Below the pieces are notes generated by a model. It was not told where the DNA came from. It saw only the letters and a program-made list of their open reading frames with translations, and made no database searches. This document shows positions 17,083-23,797 of a DNA stretch of 31,999 bases, in pieces; the first letter of the stretch is position 1; each line of letters starts with the position of its first letter. Made by a program: the position numbers and the translations under genes. This DNA comes from Planctomycetaceae bacterium (GTDB lineage Bacteria; Planctomycetota; Planctomycetia; Pirellulales; Pirellulaceae): contig REEF01000666.1 in the NCBI GenBank assembly GCA_007695205.1, positions 1 to 31,999 of the forward strand. The letters run 5' to 3'.

Positions 17083-18099
17083 TCAGGTCTGCCTGCCGTC
17101 CGGTTCCCTGCCAAAACGTAATACGTGAGCCGCTTGCTCCGGAGTCACCATGTTGATGTAATCGCCAGCTCCCCACTCGAAGCCAGCCGTGTTGGAAACC
17201 CGAGGCAAAATCTCTACGTGCCAGTGGTAATGACTCAAATGCGTCGAACCGAACGGGGCAGTATGAATTAAATAGTTAAAGCCCGGATCGTTCAAGAGAT
17301 GTTCCATGCGACCCAGGATTTTTCGGAGCATGACAGCAAGCCCTACAAGTCGCCCATCTTCCGTAAACTCAAAATGGCTGCCGTGTTGTCGGGGCAAAAT
17401 CCAGGTTTCGTACGGGAACTGGCTGGCGAACGGACAAAAAGCCACGAATTGCTCCGTCTGTTCGACCAACCGAATCGGATCCGCCAACTCGCGCCGGATC
17501 ATCTCGCAAAACACGCATCGGCCGTGTTGTTGGAAGTAATCTGCCGATCGGACCAGCTCGTTTTCGATCTGAGTCGGGACGACCGGGGTGGCGATCAACT
17601 GGCTGTGAGCGTGCTCCAACGAGGCGCCCGCCGATGCGCCCGAATTCTTGAAGATCTGGGCATAGGCCAATCGCGGATCGCCGCGCCAGTAAGCCATCCG
17701 GTCTCGGTAAGCCTGGAAGACTAGCGAAATCTGCTGGTCGCTCAGATGCGAAAACGCGGTGACGTGATCCGGGCATTCGATAATGACCTCGTGCACCCCC
17801 ACGCCGTGCCGTGAGCGAAAAAAATCACGCTGCTCCGGCCGTTGCTCGCGAACGTTCTCGACCGCCGGGAACTTGTTGGGAATGACCCGTACCTGCCAAG
17901 GCCCCTGATCGATCAAACGGCCGGTCGCCGAGTAGGCCGCCGTTTGCGCGGGCGTATCCGCCTCGTGCCCCCGACAGAAGGGGCACCGCCCGGTCGACCG
18001 TTCCAACGATCCAAGGCCAAATTGCTCGGGACGTTCCGCCCGATTCGGCGCGATGATCACCCAATGATCCGACAGCGGATCCTTACGAAACTCGGACAT
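17083..18099 (-). CDS. GalT-superfamily nucleotidyltransferase, ADP-glucose phosphorylase-like
   Basis: This 338-residue protein belongs to the GalT branch of the HIT superfamily. It has two zinc-type pairs (C39-P-F-C42 and C195-V-F-C198) and the active-site stretch NSGASAGASLEHAHSQLIA (152-170). In classical GalT the active site is HPHGQ; here it is HAHSQ after A-G-A-S, as I recall for plant ADP-glucose phosphorylase (At5g18200) and its bacterial relatives. A late HYHWHVEILPR motif is also present. The enzyme may therefore exchange ADP-glucose or UDP-hexose with hexose-1-phosphate or phosphate; annotation pipelines usually call it galT. The downstream GH57 glucanotransferase supports a link to glycogen metabolism, while the true galK-galT pair lies at 28445-26082. 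The ATG at 18099 gives the usual start MSEFRKDPLSDHWVIIAP. Superfamily is very sure, the exact substrate inferred. Confidence 0.88.
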   Translation of the reverse strand: MSEFRKDPLSDHWVIIAPNRAERPEQFGLGSLERSTGRCPFCRGHEADTPAQTAAYSATGRLIDQGPWQVRVIPNKFPAVENVREQRPEQRDFFRSRHGVGVHEVIIECPDHVTAFSHLSDQQISLVFQAYRDRMAYWRGDPRLAYAQIFKNSGASAGASLEHAHSQLIATPVVPTQIENELVRSADYFQQHGRCVFCEMIRRELADPIRLVEQTEQFVAFCPFASQFPYETWILPRQHGSHFEFTEDGRLVGLAVMLRKILGRMEHLLNDPGFNYLIHTAPFGSTHLSHYHWHVEILPRVSNTAGFEWGAGDYINMVTPEQAAHVLRFGREPDGRQT

Positions 18100-18153
18100 G
18101 CCACAACCGCCTATCTTACTCGTACTCGAAACGGGCCTCATGGCAGATTCTAT

Positions 18154-18174
18154 CGATTACGATTACGATTACGA
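18154..18174. repeat. CGATTA microsatellite
   Basis: Three and a half copies of CGATTA lie in the 142-base divergent gap between the GalT-like gene and the binding-protein gene. The reading frame through it (DYDYDY) is upstream of the lipoprotein signal peptide and is not believed to be translated. Confidence 0.75.
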
Positions 18175-18241
18175 GCAGAAAGAGGTCGATCGTGGCAAGG
18201 ACGCCCCAATTTCCGCTCCAATTCCATCGCGGCCCATCCTT

Positions 18242-19243
18242 ATGATGATTCGGACATTGATCTTGCTGACCCTGAGCCTGGTCCTCGGTTGCCGAGGGGA
18301 TCGGGACGATGCGCTGCCGTCGGCCGATCGATTCGACGGCAGCGATCCACAAGCGATCGCCGTCCAACTGCAATTGAACTGGTTTCCCGACGTCCAACAC
18401 GGCGGATACTACGCGGCGTTGGTCCACGGCTTCTACGAACAACAAGGATTGCAGGTCACCATCCGCCCCGGCGGACCCGGCGTGCCCGTGGTGACGCAAG
18501 TTGCCAGTGGCCGAGTTCCTTTTGGGGTCGCCGGCGCCGAAAACGTCCTGCTCGGCTGGCCTCAGCAAGCGCAGACGATCGGGCTGATGGCCCCGCTGCA
18601 GCACAGTCCCCGCTGCATCATGGTTCACGAGCAATCGGGGATCCGCAGCTTTGATCAACTGGAAAACGTCACCCTGGCGATCAGCAGTTCGTCCCTGTTC
18701 TCGTTGTTCATCCAGAAAAGGGTACCACTGGCCGGAGTGCGAGTGGTGCCGTATTCGGGGAACGTCGCGCCCTTCCTGCTCGATCAGCACTACGCCCAGC
18801 AGGCTTTTGTATTCAGCGAACCTCTGGTCGCCCGTGCTCAAGGCAGTCGCCCCCATGTGCTGATGGTCTCCGATCTGGGCTACAATCCGTATACCAGTGT
18901 TTTGATCACCCGGCCGAAGATGATCGAAGACCATCCCGAACTGGTCTCCCGCATGGTCCGCGCTTCGATCCAAGGCTGGACGCAATACCTGGCGGACCCT
19001 GATCCGACCAACCGATACTTGGCCGAATGGAACCGCGACATGGACGCAGAAATCCTCCGCTCGGGAGTGGCCGCCCTGCAGGACCTGTGCCGGATGGACC
19101 AGCCTACTGCCCAGCCTTTTGGCCAGATGACCCTGGACCGTTGGCAGACCTTGCACGACCAATTGGTCGAAGTCCAGGCCCTGCAACCGGGTGCCGTTGA
19201 TCCCAATGACGTATTCACCATCGACTTCTTGCCGTCGGAATGA
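18242..19243 (+). CDS. NMT1/THI5-type ABC substrate-binding lipoprotein
   Basis: The 333-residue product is an extracytoplasmic solute-binding lipoprotein. It starts MMIRTLILLTLSLVLGC, a signal peptide ending in a lipobox with C17 as the lipid-anchored residue. The mature protein opens with the NMT1/THI5 pattern LQLNWFPDVQHGGYYAAL, then HGFYEQQGLQVTIRPGG and ASGRVPFGVAGAENVL, ending around LAEWNRD and FGQMTLDRWQTL. Relatives bind thiamine pyrimidine precursors, riboflavin, or sulfonates and nitrate; the ligand cannot be told from sequence alone. No permease or ATPase gene is adjacent, so it is an orphan here. The frame is open upstream to 18098, overlapping the divergent gene, but the signal peptide fixes the start at 18242 (or the next codon). 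No clear ribosome site was seen. A dehydrogenase gene follows 73 bases later. Confidence 0.88.
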   Translation: MMIRTLILLTLSLVLGCRGDRDDALPSADRFDGSDPQAIAVQLQLNWFPDVQHGGYYAALVHGFYEQQGLQVTIRPGGPGVPVVTQVASGRVPFGVAGAENVLLGWPQQAQTIGLMAPLQHSPRCIMVHEQSGIRSFDQLENVTLAISSSSLFSLFIQKRVPLAGVRVVPYSGNVAPFLLDQHYAQQAFVFSEPLVARAQGSRPHVLMVSDLGYNPYTSVLITRPKMIEDHPELVSRMVRASIQGWTQYLADPDPTNRYLAEWNRDMDAEILRSGVAALQDLCRMDQPTAQPFGQMTLDRWQTLHDQLVEVQALQPGAVDPNDVFTIDFLPSE

Positions 19244-19258
19244 TTGAACCGACTTGTT

Positions 19259-19283
19259 GTGCGCGGGTCTCCTGACCCCGCAC
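19259..19283. repeat. Imperfect palindrome between the binding-protein and dehydrogenase genes
   Basis: GTGCG-C-GGGTC (19259-19269), four bases, and GACCC-CGCAC (19274-19283) pair over ten base pairs with one bulged C. It resembles other dispersed hairpins of the window and begins 15 bases after the lipoprotein stop. No T run follows, so it is at best a weak terminator. Confidence 0.6.
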
Positions 19284-19316
19284 CCAACCTACTTGCTCCG
19301 GAGCCTTCAACCTGCC

Positions 19317-20345
19317 ATGCACATCGTGCTCTGCTATGCCGTAGAACCTCGGTACCTGGACCAGATCCAAGCCGCTGTCCCAACCATGACGATCACCGAC
19401 GCAGGTCAGCAGGGGATCCCCGAGGCCATTTTCGAGGCCGATATTTATTGCGGGCACGCCAAAGAACGCCCCGTGCCGTGGGATCAAGTCGTCCGCCAAG
19501 GACGCCTGAAGTGGATCCAATCTTCCGCAGCCGGTCTGGATCACTGCCTTGCGCCAGCGGTCATCGATTCCGACATCCAGGTCACCAGCGCCTCGGGATT
19601 GTTCGCCAACCAGGTCGCCGAGCAGACGATGGCCTTGCTGTTAGGCATCTTGCGAGGCTTGCCGGTCTTTTTCCGTCAAACGATCCGACGCGAATTCATT
19701 CGCCGTCCGACGCTCGACCTGCACGGTTCAACCGTCGGCATCGTCGGCTTCGGCGGGAACGGGCGGCGAATCGCCCAGGTTTTGGCTCCGTATCGAGTCC
19801 GCATTTTGGCTACCGACGTCTATCCCCTCCGCCGGCCCCCAGAGGTCGAACAGCTATGGCCAACCGATCGGCTGGACGATCTGCTGCGTCAATCGGACAT
19901 CCTGATCCTGGGCATGCCCTTAAACCAGCAGACTCGCGGCATGATCGGTGCCCACGAACTGGCATTGCTCAAGCCCGGCGCCATCCTGATCAATGTGGCT
20001 CGAGGCCCCTGCGTCAACGAATCCGATCTGATCGCCGCCTTGTCCAGCGGTCATTTGGCAGGCGCCGGTTTGGACGTAACCGAAATCGAGCCTCTGCCGA
20101 CCGACAGCCCGCTATGGGAACTGCCCAACGTACTGATAACCCCCCATGTAGGCGCCCAGGGGAGGACACGTAACGACGATGTGACCGACCTGTTTTGCGA
20201 GAACCTTCGTCGGTTCCAATCCGGCATCTCACTTTGGAACGAGGTTGACAAACGACTCGGTTTTCCCCACCCCGACCGGTCCTGGTTCTTTGCCGATGCC
20301 AAGAATCGAACGTCGGGTCTTGCCTCCGCCTCCGCTTCAACGTAA
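19317..20345 (+). CDS. D-2-hydroxyacid dehydrogenase, NAD-dependent
   Basis: This 342-residue protein has the two-domain fold of D-isomer-specific 2-hydroxyacid dehydrogenases, which interconvert 2-oxoacids and D-2-hydroxyacids. The cofactor loop is GIVGFGGNGRRIA (141-153), with D167 after the second strand pointing to NAD rather than NADP. Catalytic residues are in place: R229 in INVARGPCV, E258 in LDVTEIEPLP and H277 in ITPHVGA. The preceding domain has WIQSSAAGLDH and LFANQVAEQTMALLLG. The substrate is not predictable; glyoxylate, hydroxypyruvate or phosphoglycerate types all share these motifs. The ATG at 19317 gives a normal N-terminus (MHIVLCYAV) with CGGAG about 12 bases upstream; the frame further left runs into a palindromic repeat. 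The last 20 residues, rich in Ala and Ser, overlap the proposed tRNA promoter. Confidence 0.93.
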   Translation: MHIVLCYAVEPRYLDQIQAAVPTMTITDAGQQGIPEAIFEADIYCGHAKERPVPWDQVVRQGRLKWIQSSAAGLDHCLAPAVIDSDIQVTSASGLFANQVAEQTMALLLGILRGLPVFFRQTIRREFIRRPTLDLHGSTVGIVGFGGNGRRIAQVLAPYRVRILATDVYPLRRPPEVEQLWPTDRLDDLLRQSDILILGMPLNQQTRGMIGAHELALLKPGAILINVARGPCVNESDLIAALSSGHLAGAGLDVTEIEPLPTDSPLWELPNVLITPHVGAQGRTRNDDVTDLFCENLRRFQSGISLWNEVDKRLGFPHPDRSWFFADAKNRTSGLASASAST

Positions 20346-20348
20346 AAC
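20320..20348 (+). promoter_or_regulatory. Candidate promoter for tRNA-Ser
   Basis: TTGCCT (20320-20325), a 17-base spacer and TAAAAC (20343-20348) lie just before the tRNA. The implied start, near 20355, leaves a leader of about ten bases. It overlaps the end of the dehydrogenase gene. Confidence 0.4.
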
Positions 20349-20364
20349 TACGGACACAGCAGCC

Positions 20365-20447
20365 GGAGGGTAGGCGAATGGCTAGCAACCGCATTCGAAA
20401 TGCGGCGCCCCTTTATGGGGTTGCGGGTTCGAGTCCCGTGCCCTCCG
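20365..20447 (+). tRNA. tRNA-Ser, anticodon CGA
   Basis: The 83-base sequence folds as a class II tRNA. The acceptor arm pairs GGAGGGT with GCCCTCC. The anticodon arm is CCGCA-TTCGAAA-TGCGG with anticodon CGA (reads UCG). A long variable arm, CCCC-TTTAT-GGGG, is typical of serine tRNA. The T arm is GCGGG-TTCGAGT-CCCGT. The D arm is short but has the GG-bearing loop. The 3' CCA is not encoded (GCTT follows). Confidence 0.93.
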
Positions 20448-20460
20448 CTTGGATCGACAT

Positions 20461-20506
20461 CGTCGTCGCAAGTTCTTTAATAACAAGAATTTGCGGCGAC
20501 GTTTTT
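20461..20506 (+). terminator. Strong intrinsic terminator after tRNA-Ser
   Basis: A 17-pair stem (20461-20477 with 20485-20501, two G-U pairs), a seven-base loop, then five T (20502-20506). It starts 14 bases after the tRNA end. Confidence 0.92.
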
Positions 20507-20508
20507 GA

Positions 20509-20531
20509 TTGACACAGTTGAACTGTGTCAA
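20509..20531. promoter_or_regulatory. Perfect 23-bp palindrome, operator-like
   Basis: TTGACACAGTT and AACTGTGTCAA surround a single central G and are exact reverse complements. It lies three bases after the T run of the tRNA terminator, with no gene start nearby. It could be a protein-binding site, a second hairpin, or a remnant of a mobile element. Confidence 0.55.
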
Positions 20532-20670
20532 GACTGTGGGTGTAGCTGGTCGGGAGCAGGGAATACAGGGCAAGCGAATTTCAGGCAAGGCAATAGACAC
20601 TCAAGGGCGGAAGATCGGAACTCGAAACAAGCCGAAAACCTGAAACGCTCCGCCGAACCACTCGCGTTAA

Positions 20671-20768
20671 GCTCTGTCAGAAGACGGGGCTGACCCTTTG
20701 GAGGGCATGCTGAAAACTCGGGAAATACGGTGTGCCTGGAGAGGGTCAGGCCCCTTTTCTGACAGAGC
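20671..20768. repeat. 98-bp fold-back element with 27-bp arms
   Basis: The left arm (20671-20697) and the right arm (20742-20768) share GCTCTGTCAGAA at their outer ends and TGACCCT at their inner ends in inverted orientation, matching at 24 of 27 positions. The 44-base centre encodes nothing. The form resembles MITE- or REP-like palindromic elements; no transposase is in the window. Confidence 0.8.
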
Positions 20769-20892
20769 CTAGGTTCCATTGTCGCACGGCCCCATTCCTC
20801 TGCCAAACCATTCCCTTTCGCTTCGGCGCCTTGGAGTCTACCATGGATGGCATGCGGTCTGCAAATGATGGCGGCGTTGGATCCAGCAGCGC

Positions 20893-20932
20893 CAAGAAAC
20901 AAAGACGGCCGCAACTCACGCGGGTTGCGGCC
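20893..20932 (-). terminator. Terminator of the rplM-rpsI transcript
   Basis: Read on the minus strand, GGCCGCAAC, eight bases, GTTGCGGCC form a perfect nine-pair stem (20907-20932), followed by the T-rich tail GTCTTTGTTTCTT. It lies 71 bases after the rpsI stop. Confidence 0.7.
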
Positions 20933-21003
20933 GGCACTGGTTCGAGCGATGGTTCCGCGTCCGGGAAAACTCGAGACGCGGCAGCTTGGTAAAGCCCGTC
21001 GAA

Positions 21004-21417
21004 CTATCGCTTGGAGAACTGGACACCACGGCGAGCACCGTGCAGCCCGTACTTCTTTCGCTCTTTCATGCGGCTGTCTCTGGTCAAAAACCCTTCGCTT
21101 CGCAGGGTGGGAAACAGTTCGCTATCATAACTGACCAACGCTCGTGCGATCCCCATACGGCAGGCTCCGGCTTGTCCCGTCGTCCCACCGCCACTGACCC
21201 GAATCACAACATCCACGATGCCTCGCTGGCCCACCGCTTCGAGCACCTCGGTGACCGAACGCTGATCCTGTTCGATCGTAAAGAAATTCTCCAGCGAACG
21301 GTCGTTGATCGTGATCTGGCCCGTACCCGCTCGAAGTCGAACTCGAGCCACTGCGGACTTGCGTCGCCCGGTCCCGAGCGAGTCACCCGTAATCTTATCT
21401 TTCTTTACCGCTACCAT
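21004..21417 (-). CDS. rpsI: 30S ribosomal protein S9
   Basis: S9 is a small-subunit protein whose C-terminal tail reaches the P-site tRNA. The 137-residue product shows the family core GTGRRKSAVARVRL (residues 16-29), the middle motif VSGGGTTGQAGACRMGIARAL and the basic end LTRDSRMKERKKYGLHGARRGVQFSKR-type tail finishing in S-K-R as in nearly all S9 proteins. Length is close to the usual 130. The ATG at 21417 is preceded by AGAGG, closer than ideal. It follows rplM by 60 bases in the order rplM-rpsI conserved across bacteria, and the transcript should end at the hairpin near 20907-20932. Confidence 0.97.
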   Translation of the reverse strand: MVAVKKDKITGDSLGTGRRKSAVARVRLRAGTGQITINDRSLENFFTIEQDQRSVTEVLEAVGQRGIVDVVIRVSGGGTTGQAGACRMGIARALVSYDSELFPTLRSEGFLTRDSRMKERKKYGLHGARRGVQFSKR

Positions 21418-21477
21418 AGCCTCTGCTTCACACTAAATCAGTTGTTTGTATGGATTCGTGCACCGCCTTGCTGGGTG

Positions 21478-21921
21478 CTATTTAACGCCAAAGTCCGCTA
21501 ATTCGGGTTGCTGGGCCTGATGTGGATGATCGGGGCCCGTAAAAATCTTCAACTTGGACAGCATCTTACGTCCCAGTTTGTTCTTGGGCAACATCCGGCG
21601 AACCGCATCGTACAGAATCCGCTCAGGATGATCCTCCATCCGTTTGGCTGCCGTTTCGCTGCGCAGGCCCGGATATCCCGTGTACCACGTGTACATCTTC
21701 TTTTCCAGCTTCCTGCCGGTCAACTTGACCTTCTCTGCATTGGTCACGATCACAAAGTCGCCGGTGTCCACGTGCGGCGTATAGGTGGGCCGATGCTTTC
21801 CCATCAGGACGGTGGCGATATCGCTGGCCAAACGACCTAGCACTCGATCCGTCGCATCGACGACCCACCACTTTTGTTCCACCTCGCCAGGTTTTGCCAT
21901 GTATGTCTTCGCGCCAGCCAA
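21478..21921 (-). CDS. rplM: 50S ribosomal protein L13
   Basis: L13 is an early-assembling large-subunit protein. The sequence shows its typical regions: MAKPGEVEQKWWVVDATDRV, LGRLASDIATVLMGKHRP, TPHVDTGDFVIVTNAEKVKL, the KKMYTWYTGYPGLRS segment, and AVRRMLPKNKLGRKMLSKLKI near the C-terminus. I place the start at a TTG (21921) because a full GGAGGT lies six bases upstream (21928-21933) and the resulting N-terminus (L/M)AGAKTYMAKPGEV matches the family's K-T-(F/Y)-x-A-K-P pattern. This gives 147 residues (E. coli has 142). The internal ATG at 21900 would lose that segment and has no ribosome site. It is first in the rplM-rpsI operon. Confidence 0.95.
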   Translation of the reverse strand: MAGAKTYMAKPGEVEQKWWVVDATDRVLGRLASDIATVLMGKHRPTYTPHVDTGDFVIVTNAEKVKLTGRKLEKKMYTWYTGYPGLRSETAAKRMEDHPERILYDAVRRMLPKNKLGRKMLSKLKIFTGPDHPHQAQQPELADFGVK

Positions 21922-21927
21922 TTCACC

Positions 21928-21933
21928 ACCTCC
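21928..21933 (-). promoter_or_regulatory. Full ribosome binding site fixing the rplM TTG start
   Basis: GGAGGT on the minus strand, six bases before the TTG at 21921. No site of similar quality precedes the ATG at 21900. Confidence 0.75.
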
Positions 21934-22003
21934 GACGATCCAGCACGACACCGTGCGGGTCTGTTTCGCTACCTTGTGTTTACTTTAACTTGGAAAGACG
22001 CGG

Positions 22004-22032
22004 AGTTTACCAACTCGGAAACGGGATTTCAA
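22004..22032 (-). promoter_or_regulatory. Sigma-70-type promoter of rplM-rpsI
   Basis: On the minus strand TTGAAA (22032-22027), exactly 17 bases, then TAAACT (22009-22004). The -35 box matches five of six consensus bases and the -10 four of six. Transcription from about 21997 would give a leader of roughly 75 bases, long enough for control by a ribosomal protein, though no specific fold was recognised. Confidence 0.6.
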
Positions 22033-22240
22033 GGGTCATCGCCAACAAATCTGTAATCTTAATGCAGTCGAGTGGTTTCTATTCGGTTCGAATGCCGGTT
22101 GGCCATTTACAAGGAATCCAGCTATCGGCTAAGATGCTGGCTTCCCTCTGTCCGCAAGCGGTCGAAGGGTATCTTGAATCGTCACCGGATGTTGGGTCCT
22201 GACGGCAAAAAATCCCTGCTTTGTTTCCCTGGTTGTCGCG

Positions 22241-23719
22241 ATGTTTGAATCACTGCAAGACGGTCTAAAAGCTGCCTTCAAATCCCTGCGGGGCAAGGGC
22301 AAATTGACCGAGGGCAACATGCGCGACGGCCTGCGTTTGGTCGAGACCTCGTTGCTGGAAGCGGACGTCAGCTACTCGGTGGTCAAGGACTTCATGGCCG
22401 AAGTCACCGAGAAGGCGATGGGCGAGAAGGTACTCTTGGCACTCGACCCCAGCCAACAATTAGTGGGGGTCGTCCATCAGCAGTTGATCGAGTTGTTGGG
22501 GCCGGTCGATGCGTCTTTGCATCTGAAAAAAGACACGACCGTCCTGATGCTCTGCGGTCTGCAGGGTTCGGGTAAGACGACGACGTGTGGCAAGTTATCG
22601 CGGCTGTTGTTGGACAGCAACGTACGTCCCATGTTGGTCGCGGCCGACTTGCAGCGTCCCGCGGCGATCGAACAGCTCCATGTGCTGGGCCAGCAGTTGA
22701 ACGTCCCCGTCTATTCGGAGAAGGGTGCTCAGGATCCTGTTCGTGTCTGCCAGGATGCGGTCCGCAAAGCGAAAGACGAAGGCATCCGGGTCGTCATCCT
22801 GGATACGGCGGGCCGATTGGCGATCGATCAGGAGCTGATGCAGCAACTGCAGCGGATCGATCTGCGGGTGCAACCCGACCAGGTCTATCTGGTTGTGGAC
22901 GGCATGACGGGCCAGGACGCCGTCAACAGCGCCAAAGCGTTCAACGAAGCTTTGGAGCTGGACGGCGTGATCATGACCAAGCTGGATGGGGACACTCGAG
23001 GCGGCGCTCTGCTTTCGGTCAAGCGGGTGACGGGGGTGCCGATCAAGTACATCGGTACCGGCGAGCACCTGGATTCGCTGGAGCCGTTCCGGCCGGAAGG
23101 CATGGCGGGGCGGATATTGGGCTTGGGCGACATGGTGGCCCTGGTCGACCAGGTCCAGCGAGTGGTCGACGCCGACGAGCAGGCCGCACTGGAGGCGAAG
23201 ATGCGGTCCGGCGAGTTCACGCTGGACGATTTCCGCGACCAGCTTCTGAAGATGTCCAAGCCCGGCTTGATGCAAAAGATGATGGGGCTGATGCCCGGCA
23301 TGGGCGATTTTCAGAAAATGCTGCAGGAGGAGGACACGGAGGGTTCCATCCGCCAGACGGCGGGCATTATCGACTCGATGACGCCTGCCGAGCGTCGTCA
23401 TCCGAAGATCATCGACCCCAGTCGCCGCATGAGGATCGCGCGGGGGGCGGGGGTCGAGCCGCAGGTTGTCAATCAGTTGGTCAAGCAATACGAGATGATG
23501 GCCCCGATCATGCAGTCGATGGCTGGCAAGGGCATGGGCGATCGTATGCGGGCCGTGCAGGAACTGCAGCGTTCGGGTTTGTTGGATCCGGGCAGCCGGG
23601 GGCCTCGCGCCAAAAAAAGCACAGGAAAACGGTTGACGACCAAAGAGCGAGCCAAGTTGAAGAAACAGCGCGAGAAGGATTTGCGGCGAAAAAAACGTTC
23701 AGATAAAGGCAAGAATTGA
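22241..23719 (+). CDS. ffh: Signal recognition particle protein Ffh (SRP54)
   Basis: Ffh binds 4.5S RNA and the signal sequences of nascent membrane and secreted proteins and, with FtsY, brings ribosomes to the translocon using GTP. The 492-residue protein has the N domain (1-95), the G domain with GLQGSGKTTT (106-115), a DLQRPAA motif, DTAGR and TKLDGDTRGG, then the methionine-rich M domain from about 325 (MQKMMGLMPGMGDFQKML and a later RMRIARGAG segment). The last 45 residues are a very basic, lysine-rich tail, somewhat longer than usual (E. coli has 453 residues), which probably helps RNA contact. The ATG at 22241 begins MFESLQDGLKAAFKSLRG, as expected; no good ribosome site precedes it. 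It heads the rightward cluster ffh-rpsP-trmD-rplS-yraN. Confidence 0.97.
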   Translation: MFESLQDGLKAAFKSLRGKGKLTEGNMRDGLRLVETSLLEADVSYSVVKDFMAEVTEKAMGEKVLLALDPSQQLVGVVHQQLIELLGPVDASLHLKKDTTVLMLCGLQGSGKTTTCGKLSRLLLDSNVRPMLVAADLQRPAAIEQLHVLGQQLNVPVYSEKGAQDPVRVCQDAVRKAKDEGIRVVILDTAGRLAIDQELMQQLQRIDLRVQPDQVYLVVDGMTGQDAVNSAKAFNEALELDGVIMTKLDGDTRGGALLSVKRVTGVPIKYIGTGEHLDSLEPFRPEGMAGRILGLGDMVALVDQVQRVVDADEQAALEAKMRSGEFTLDDFRDQLLKMSKPGLMQKMMGLMPGMGDFQKMLQEEDTEGSIRQTAGIIDSMTPAERRHPKIIDPSRRMRIARGAGVEPQVVNQLVKQYEMMAPIMQSMAGKGMGDRMRAVQELQRSGLLDPGSRGPRAKKSTGKRLTTKERAKLKKQREKDLRRKKRSDKGKN

Positions 23720-23797
23720 ATCGGTGCGAGGCCAGGTCCAGCCGTGCCGCATGGCTGGACGGCGTCGCAATCATTCCCAGTTCACGAGGAGTAGTCA

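Larger units (their letters stand above)
20507..21003. other. Intergenic region, 497 bases, between tRNA-Ser and rpsI
   Basis: No believable gene was found on either strand; the short frames lack ribosome sites and known motifs. It contains the palindrome at 20509-20531, the fold-back element at 20671-20768 and the minus-strand terminator at 20893-20932. The remainder (about 20532-20670 and 20769-20892) shows nothing I can identify. Confidence 0.6.
21922..22240. other. Divergent control region, 319 bases, between rplM and ffh
   Basis: The left half holds the rplM ribosome site and promoter. For ffh only a weak pair is seen on the plus strand, TTACAA (22107-22112) and TAAGAT (22130-22135) with a 17-base spacer. 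A small palindrome, CCGCAAGCGG, lies at 22153-22162. No gene is seen. Confidence 0.5.

Noticed and set aside
18098..18241. N-terminal extension of the binding lipoprotein including D-Y-D-Y-D-Y
   Set aside because: It would bury the lipoprotein signal peptide 48 residues inside the protein, and comes from a CGATTA microsatellite.
20532..20892. Small genes in the tRNA-rpsI gap
   Set aside because: Several short frames exist on both strands, but none has a ribosome site or known motif, and they run through the fold-back element.
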